A stretch of 29,246 nt of DNA, taken from positions 1-29,246 of the forward strand of contig JAEXRD010000033.1 of the NCBI GenBank assembly GCA_023438245.1, written 5' to 3'. The position numbers and the translations under genes were made by a program. This document shows positions 24,817-29,246 of this stretch, piece by piece. This stretch comes from Pseudomonadota bacterium (GTDB lineage: Bacteria; Desulfobacterota; Desulfovibrionia; Desulfovibrionales; Desulfovibrionaceae). Within the stretch, counting starts at the first letter, position 1. The number at the start of each line of letters is the position of its first letter. The notes under the pieces were generated by a model, which saw nothing but the letters and a program-made list of their open reading frames with translations, had not been told where the DNA came from and did not search any database.

Positions 24817-24858
24817 AAAAGCCCGAAAGGCTCCGGCGTTGTTCCGGAGCCTTTCGGG
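24817..24858 (-). terminator. Attenuating terminator between binding protein and permease genes
   Basis: CCCGAAAGGCTCCGG and CCGGAGCCTTTCGGG form a perfect 15-bp stem with a 7-nt loop, followed on the minus strand by CTTTTCTG. The T-tract is short, so partial read-through is likely. This is the usual arrangement that keeps a binding protein in excess of its membrane components. Confidence 0.85.
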
Positions 24859-24884
24859 TATGGGAACGTTGGTCAGGTCAGGAG

Positions 24885-25637
24885 CTAGTCGACGTCGTAC
24901 TTCTTCTTGAGTTCCTTCCAGTACGGGTCGGCCATGAGCAGCTTCAGGCCGTCGTTGAGCTTCTTCAAGAGCTCGGCGTCTTCCTTGCGCACGGCGTAGC
25001 CGTAGTTCTCGGCGGGAGCGTCGAAGGTTCCGAGCACCTTGGTGTTCTTGTCCTTCTTCAGCATCTCCTTGGCCACGGTGTTGTCCATGCCCACGCCCTC
25101 GATGCGGCCGATGTTCAGGTCCTGCATGGCCAGGTCGGTGGAGTCGTACATCATGAGGCTGAGCTTCATGCCGGGCTTCTTGGAGAGCTCCTCCAGGTAC
25201 TTGGCGGTGACGGTGCCGCGCTGCACGCCGATCTTCTTGCCGGAGGTGAGCATGGCGTTCAGGGCCGCCTTCTCGCCGGACTTGGTCACCAGCACCTGGG
25301 TCACCTTGTAGTAGGGGATGGTGAAGTTCACCAGCTTGGCGCGCTCGGCGGTGGCGCTCATGCCGGAGGCGATGAAGTCGATCTTCTTGGCCTGCAGGGC
25401 CGGGATGATGGAGGCCCACTCGATGGGCTGGTGCTTGACCTTGAAGCCCATTTTCTTGCCGATCCACTCCACGGCCTCGACGTCGAAGCCGGTGGTCTTG
25501 CCGGTCTTGTCCACGTAGGCGTACGGCTCAAAGCCGCCGGCGTCGATGCCGTTGACGAAGGTTTTCTCGGCGGCCAGGGCGCTGCCGGACAGGGCCAGGC
25601 CCAGGACGAGGGCGAAAAGCAGGACGAGACGTTTCAT
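24885..25637 (-). CDS. Polar amino acid-binding periplasmic protein of an ABC transporter
   Basis: A 250-aa family 3 solute-binding protein. It has a signal peptide (MKRLVLLFALVLGLALSGSA, cleavage after ALAA) and then the family features GGFEPYAYVDKTGKTTGFDVE, VEWIGKKMGFKV, the SAERAK-like SATAERAKLVNFTIPYY and GVQRGTVTAKYLEEL. It should bind one polar amino acid in the periplasm and deliver it to the two permeases. The frame is open to 25910, but the ATG at 25637 has AAGGGG upstream and starts the signal peptide. It is the first gene of the six-gene operon. Ligand identity cannot be read from the sequence. Confidence 0.95.
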   Translation of the reverse strand: MKRLVLLFALVLGLALSGSALAAEKTFVNGIDAGGFEPYAYVDKTGKTTGFDVEAVEWIGKKMGFKVKHQPIEWASIIPALQAKKIDFIASGMSATAERAKLVNFTIPYYKVTQVLVTKSGEKAALNAMLTSGKKIGVQRGTVTAKYLEELSKKPGMKLSLMMYDSTDLAMQDLNIGRIEGVGMDNTVAKEMLKKDKNTKVLGTFDAPAENYGYAVRKEDAELLKKLNDGLKLLMADPYWKELKKKYDVD

Positions 25638-25970
25638 GCCAGAACCCCTTTTGTTGCTCTTCTCATTCCAGTGACATGTTCCCCCGGAGCGCACGCGGCC
25701 CCCGGGTCGGCCATTTCGTATCCCCCGCGCATACCAGACCACGGGCGCGCAGGCAAGGACAGGATGCCCCGGCCGGGGTGCGGCGGGGCTGGCCCGCGGG
25801 CCGAAAGCGCCCGGAGCCGGGCAAAAATACGTAGTTGCTCCGGCATGTTCCCCGGCCCGGTCGCGGCGCATGCCTGGACCTCGCCCCCACAATCTTGTAG
25901 CATGCGCCAAATTCGACTTTCACCGGGCGGGGCCCAAACCGCCCCCCGTGCCCTGGCCGCCGGAGACGCA
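25638..25970. other. Divergent intergenic region, no gene
   Basis: A 333-bp spacer between the divergent binding-protein and GGDEF-EAL genes. No convincing coding region. The notable content is a 7-bp inverted repeat CCGGAGC/GCTCCGG (25811-25817 and 25837-25843) around an A+T-rich centre (AAAAATACGTAGTT), a possible operator or promoter core in very GC-rich DNA. TAGCAT at about 25899-25904 could be a -10 for the plus-strand gene. I cannot place either promoter with confidence. Confidence 0.4.
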
Positions 25971-28394
25971 ATGAAGCCGTTCTTCTCCTGGTCCATTCGC
26001 GCGCATCTGCTTGTGCTGGTGCTTGCCGCCGCCGTTCCGGCCGTAAGCCTGGTGTTCCTGAGCGGGATGGAGCTTCGCCGTCAGGCCGTGGAAAAGGCCC
26101 AGGACACCTCGCTGCGCATGGTCCAGGCCATGAGCGAGGAGTTGAAGCGCGTGGAGGGCAGCACCCGGCTGCTGCTGGCCAGCCTGGCCGAGGTGCCCAG
26201 CGTGCGCACCCTTGACCTCAAGGCCACCAGCGACCTGCTGGCGCGCCTGAGCCGCAAGCACCCCATCTACACCAGCCTCTTCCTCGTCACCATGGACGCC
26301 AAGGTGGCGGCCTCCTCCCTGCCCCTGTCCGGCCCCATCGACGTCTCCGACCGCAAGTACTTCAAGGACGTGCTGCGCACCCGCGACTTCGCCGTGGGCG
26401 AGTACGCCATCAGCCGCACCGCCAAGAAGGCCGTGCTGCACTTCGCCTATCCGGTTAAGGACGAGTCCGGGCGCATGGTGGCGGTCATCGGCGCGGGCTT
26501 CGACATCGCCGCGCTCACCGACGCCTTCGACTCCGCCGGGCTGCCCGAGGGCTCGGCCATGGCCCTTTCGGACTCCAGCGGCACGCGGCTGCACCGCTTT
26601 CCCGAACCGGAAAAATGGATCGGCATGCCCGAGGTGGAGGCCGTGTGGAGCCAGTTCCTGCCCCTGGGCGAGGAGGGCACCACCATCGGCGCCGGGGCCG
26701 ACGGCGTGCGCAGGCTGTATGCGGTGAAGCGCCTGAAGCCACGCCCCCAGGACGAGACCTACCTGCTGGCGCGCGTGGGCATTCCCGAGGACAAGGCCCT
26801 GGCGGGCGTGCGCGAGCTGCAGGCCCGCAACCTGGCGCTGCTGGCCGTGGCGCTGGGCCTGGTGGCCTGGCTGGCCTGGTTCCTGGGCGGGGTCATCATC
26901 ACCCGCAGGCTTTCCAAGCTGGTGGAAGCCGCCAACCGCCTGGGCCAGGGCGACCTGGCCATCCGCACCGGGCTGCCCCACGGCGAGGGCGAGCTGGGCA
27001 CGCTGGCCGAGGCCTTCGACAACATGGCCCTGGCGCTTTCCACCCGCGAGGCCGAGCGCCTGGAGTACGAGCAGAAGCTGCGGCACCAGTCGCTGTACGA
27101 TCCGCTCACCGGGCTGGCCAACCGCACCCTGGCCCTGGACCGCATCAACCAGGCCATGGAGCGCTTCCGGCGGCGCGAGGACACCTTCTACGCCGTGGTG
27201 GCCATGGACCTGGACCGCTTCAAGATCATCAACGACAGCCTGGGGCACGCCTTCGGCGACCTGGTGCTGGAGGCCGTGGCCGGGCGCATCACCGGCACGC
27301 TGCGCGGGCTGGACACCGTGGCCCGCTTCGGCGGCAACGAGTTCGTGCTGCTGCTGGAGGAACTGGCCACCCCCGGCGAGGCCATCCGCATCATCAAGCG
27401 GCTGCGCGCGGCGGTGATGGAGCCCATGCAGATAGCCGGGCGCGAGGTGCAGACCTCGGCCAGCTTCGGCATCGTGCTCTCGCCCAACACCTTCGAGCGG
27501 CCCGAGGACATTCTCCAGAGCGCGGCCATCTCGCTGCACCACGTGAAGCAGAGCGGGCGCGGCCGGTTCAAGGTCTTCACCCCCAAGATGCTCAAGAGCG
27601 CGGTGGACCGCCTGACCCTGGAAGAAGAGATGCGCCAGGCCCTGGACAAGGGCGAGTTCATCGTCCACTACCAGCCCATCTGGGCGCTGGACAGCACCCG
27701 GCTGGTGGGCTTCGAGGCGCTGGTGCGCTGGCAGCACCCGCGCAAGGGCCTCATGGGGCCGGGCTCGTTCATCGCCCTGGCCGAGGAGACCGGCATCATC
27801 CTGGACCTGGGGCGGCTGGTGCTGGAGCGCGCCTGCACCGACCTGGCCTCGTGGCGCTCCTCCGACCCCGCGGCCCGCGACATGTTCGTGGCCGTGAACC
27901 TCTCCAACAAGCAGTTCGCCCAGCACACCCTGGTGGAACAGGTGGCGGAGATACTGGAGCGCTCGGGCCTGCCCCCGGCCAAGCTCAAGCTGGAGATCAC
28001 CGAGTCCAACATCATGGTCAACGCCGAGAGCGCGCTGGTCATGCTCAAGCGGCTCAAGGCCCTGGGCGTGCAGATCAGCATCGACGACTTCGGCACGGGC
28101 TACTCCTCGCTGTCCTACCTGCAGCGCTTCCCGGTGGACACCCTCAAGGTGGACCGCAGCTTCGTGGGCCGCCTGGGGCTTGATCCGGAAAACCGCGAGA
28201 TCGTGCGCGCCATCCTGGCCCTGGCCCACAGCCTGGGGCTGGACGTGGTGGCCGAGGGCGTGGAGGAGCAGGAGCAGGCCAAGATGCTGCGCGCCCTGGG
28301 CTGCGAGTTCGTGCAGGGCTTCTATTTCGCCCGCCCGCTGGAGCACAAGGGCGTGGCCGGGGCCATCGCCAGCGGCCAGCCCGACAACGGCTGA
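25971..28394 (+). CDS. Membrane GGDEF-EAL protein, probable c-di-GMP phosphodiesterase with degenerate GGDEF
   Basis: An 807-aa signalling protein. It has helix 1 (about residues 11-33), a periplasmic Cache-like sensor (about 34-285, with SLFLVTMDAKVAASS and SDRKYFKDVLRTRDFAVGEY), helix 2 (about 288-310), HAMP (about 310-362), GGDEF (about 375-535) and EAL (about 550-800). The GGDEF motif is GGNEF (454-458): Asn replaces the metal-binding acidic residue, so cyclase activity is doubtful. The RxxD site (RGLD, 445-448) is kept. The EAL domain looks active: E582 in FEALVRW, LEITESN, D705-D706 in IDDFGTGYSS, KVDRSF, E762 in VAEGVE. It likely hydrolyses c-di-GMP, possibly tuned by GTP on the GGNEF domain. 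GGAG precedes the ATG; the upstream open frame is antisense to the binding-protein gene and not used. Confidence 0.94.
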   Translation: MKPFFSWSIRAHLLVLVLAAAVPAVSLVFLSGMELRRQAVEKAQDTSLRMVQAMSEELKRVEGSTRLLLASLAEVPSVRTLDLKATSDLLARLSRKHPIYTSLFLVTMDAKVAASSLPLSGPIDVSDRKYFKDVLRTRDFAVGEYAISRTAKKAVLHFAYPVKDESGRMVAVIGAGFDIAALTDAFDSAGLPEGSAMALSDSSGTRLHRFPEPEKWIGMPEVEAVWSQFLPLGEEGTTIGAGADGVRRLYAVKRLKPRPQDETYLLARVGIPEDKALAGVRELQARNLALLAVALGLVAWLAWFLGGVIITRRLSKLVEAANRLGQGDLAIRTGLPHGEGELGTLAEAFDNMALALSTREAERLEYEQKLRHQSLYDPLTGLANRTLALDRINQAMERFRRREDTFYAVVAMDLDRFKIINDSLGHAFGDLVLEAVAGRITGTLRGLDTVARFGGNEFVLLLEELATPGEAIRIIKRLRAAVMEPMQIAGREVQTSASFGIVLSPNTFERPEDILQSAAISLHHVKQSGRGRFKVFTPKMLKSAVDRLTLEEEMRQALDKGEFIVHYQPIWALDSTRLVGFEALVRWQHPRKGLMGPGSFIALAEETGIILDLGRLVLERACTDLASWRSSDPAARDMFVAVNLSNKQFAQHTLVEQVAEILERSGLPPAKLKLEITESNIMVNAESALVMLKRLKALGVQISIDDFGTGYSSLSYLQRFPVDTLKVDRSFVGRLGLDPENREIVRAILALAHSLGLDVVAEGVEEQEQAKMLRALGCEFVQGFYFARPLEHKGVAGAIASGQPDNG

Positions 28395-28411
28395 GCACAC
28401 GGGAGCCGGGC

Positions 28412-28690
28412 ATGGACGATACCGCGGGCGCGGAACGGCGCAGGATCACCGACCACCTGGCCGCGGTGCGGTCCGTGCTGGCCAACGAGCGCACCTTCCT
28501 GGCCTACCAGCGCACGGCGGTGACGACCTTCGCCGCCGGGGCCACCTTCATCAAGTTCTTCGACCACCCGGCGCTTGAGGTTGTGGGCTGGCTGCTCCTC
28601 CCCTGCTCGGCCCTCACCGCCCTGCTGGGCATGGTGCGCTACCGGCGCATGCGCCAGCGCATCCAGCGCGTCGAGAACGGCGGAGAGTAA
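28412..28690 (+). CDS. DUF202 (YidH-like) small membrane protein
   Basis: A 92-aa inner-membrane protein. The family signature LANERTFLAYQRTAV lies at about residues 23-37, followed by a hydrophobic segment, then a second helix (VVGWLLLPCSALTALLGMV) and a basic C-terminal tail (RYRRMRQRIQRVE). The molecular function of DUF202 proteins is not established. GGGAG precedes the ATG and the gene lies 17 bp after the GGDEF-EAL gene, so they are probably co-transcribed. A bidirectional terminator follows. Confidence 0.9.
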   Translation: MDDTAGAERRRITDHLAAVRSVLANERTFLAYQRTAVTTFAAGATFIKFFDHPALEVVGWLLLPCSALTALLGMVRYRRMRQRIQRVENGGE

Positions 28691-28698
28691 GGACACGC

Positions 28699-28741
28699 AA
28701 AAAGCCCCGGCCCACCTGTTGGCGAGCCGGGGCTTTCCGTT
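28699..28741. terminator. Bidirectional intrinsic terminator
   Basis: AAAGCCCCGGC (28701-28711) and GCCGGGGCTTT (28726-28736) form a perfect 11-bp stem. TTT-CCGTTTT follows on the plus strand and a run of five T follows on the minus strand, so it serves both the DUF202 gene and the convergent chemoreceptor gene. Confidence 0.88.
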
Positions 28742-28753
28742 TTCCCGTCGGCG

Positions 28754-29246
28754 CTAGGCCTGTTCCAACTCGCCCACCAGGGCCAGCAGGGTGCGGGCCT
28801 GCTCCACCAGCCCGGCCACGGCCTCCACGGCCTCGTTCATGGCCTGCGCCGTCTCGCTGGCCACGCGGCTGACCTCCTCCAGCGAGGTGTTGATTTCGTC
28901 GCTGGCGGCGCTCTGCTCGCCGGAGGCCCCGGCGATGGCGCTGACCTGGCGCGAGGAGACCTGCACCAGGTCCACGATGCCGGAGAGCGCCTGGCCCGAC
29001 TGCTTGGCCAGCTCGGTGGCCTCCTCGATGCCCTCCACGGCCAGGTCCACGCTCCTCACGTTCTCGCGCGTGCCCTTCTGGATGCCGCCGATGGCCTCGG
29101 CCACCTCGCGGGTGGCGGTCATGGTCTTCTCGGCCAGCTTGCGCACCTCGTCGGCCACCACGGCGAAGCCGCGCCCGGCGTCTCCGGCGCGGGCGGCCTC
29201 GATGGCGGCATTGAGCGCCAGCAGGTTGGTCTGGTCGGCGATGTCG
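28754..29246 (-). CDS. Methyl-accepting chemotaxis protein, C-terminal part (cut by window edge)
   Basis: At least 164 residues, open to the right edge of the window. It contains the cytoplasmic hairpin tip of chemoreceptors (DIADQTNLLALNAAIEAARA, then GDAGRGFAVVADEVRKLAEKT), which contacts CheA and CheW, and the following helical methylation/adaptation region (SAIAGASGEQSAASDEINTS). It ends in GELEQA without a CheR-docking pentapeptide. The internal ATG/GTG near 29161 is not the start: the tip motif continues in frame upstream. The sensor and membrane segments lie outside the window, so the ligand is unknown. Confidence 0.95.
   Translation of the reverse strand, partial: DIADQTNLLALNAAIEAARAGDAGRGFAVVADEVRKLAEKTMTATREVAEAIGGIQKGTRENVRSVDLAVEGIEEATELAKQSGQALSGIVDLVQVSSRQVSAIAGASGEQSAASDEINTSLEEVSRVASETAQAMNEAVEAVAGLVEQARTLLALVGELEQA

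Noticed and set aside
25431..25970. 180-residue N-terminal extension of the GGDEF-EAL protein
   Set aside because: It is antisense to the binding-protein gene and non-coding in character; the ATG at 25971 has a ribosome site and begins a normal membrane anchor.

Overview
The window is high-GC bacterial DNA that most likely comes from a sulfate-reducing member of the Desulfovibrionaceae (or a close relative). The main evidence is a dsrA-dsrB-dsrD set whose protein lengths (437, 381 and about 80 aa) and siroheme/[4Fe-4S] cysteine positions match those known for Desulfovibrio. The set is followed by a CobB/CbiA-like amidase, as in Desulfovibrio. I see no rRNA, tRNA, CRISPR array, integrase or transposase. 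The one element that looks mobile is a 146-nt near-perfect palindrome at 19043-19188.

Layout. 1-3.7 kb: an exported cyclophilin (minus strand), then a plus-strand pair made of an exported protein of unknown role and a CHASE2 membrane adenylate cyclase. 3.7-8.2 kb (minus): dissimilatory sulfite reductase dsrA-dsrB-dsrD and a cobyrinate a,c-diamide synthase homologue, probably the siroheme amidase DsrN. This cluster has a promoter, a long leader with a terminator-like hairpin, an intercistronic hairpin and a strong intrinsic terminator before the amidase. 8.4-10.5 kb (plus): a YkgJ-type cysteine-cluster protein, an 86-aa unknown, a two-CBS protein and an HPP membrane protein. 10.5-15.2 kb: a ClC chloride channel/transporter with C-terminal CBS domains (minus), diverging from a TerC-family membrane protein that is translationally coupled to a CocE/NonD-type hydrolase. 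15.2-19 kb (plus): a FUSC/aromatic-acid-exporter-like protein, a membrane diguanylate cyclase and a glycine-zipper surface-antigen lipoprotein. 19.0-19.9 kb: the palindrome and an exported Lys/Ala-rich basic protein (minus). 20-25.6 kb (minus): a tight six-gene operon for a polar amino acid ABC transporter (binding protein, permease, ATPase, permease) followed by a GlcD-type FAD-linked 2-hydroxyacid dehydrogenase and a class I aminotransferase. 26-29.2 kb: a membrane GGDEF-EAL protein with a degenerate GGDEF motif and an intact EAL domain, a DUF202 membrane protein, and the C-terminal part of a methyl-accepting chemotaxis protein cut by the window edge.

How the genes fit together. The dsr cluster encodes the terminal reductase of sulfate respiration and the enzyme expected to amidate its siroheme. 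The amino acid operon pairs uptake with a transaminase and a 2-hydroxyacid oxidase, consistent with importing an amino acid and moving carbon and electrons between its amino, oxo and hydroxy forms. Three membrane second-messenger enzymes (a cAMP cyclase, a c-di-GMP synthase and a probable c-di-GMP phosphodiesterase) plus a chemoreceptor indicate heavy signalling content. I did not find a clear-cut new multi-gene defence or biosynthetic system. The observations most worth a second look are the palindrome at 19043-19188, the dsr leader and intercistronic RNA structures, and the amino acid transporter/redox operon.
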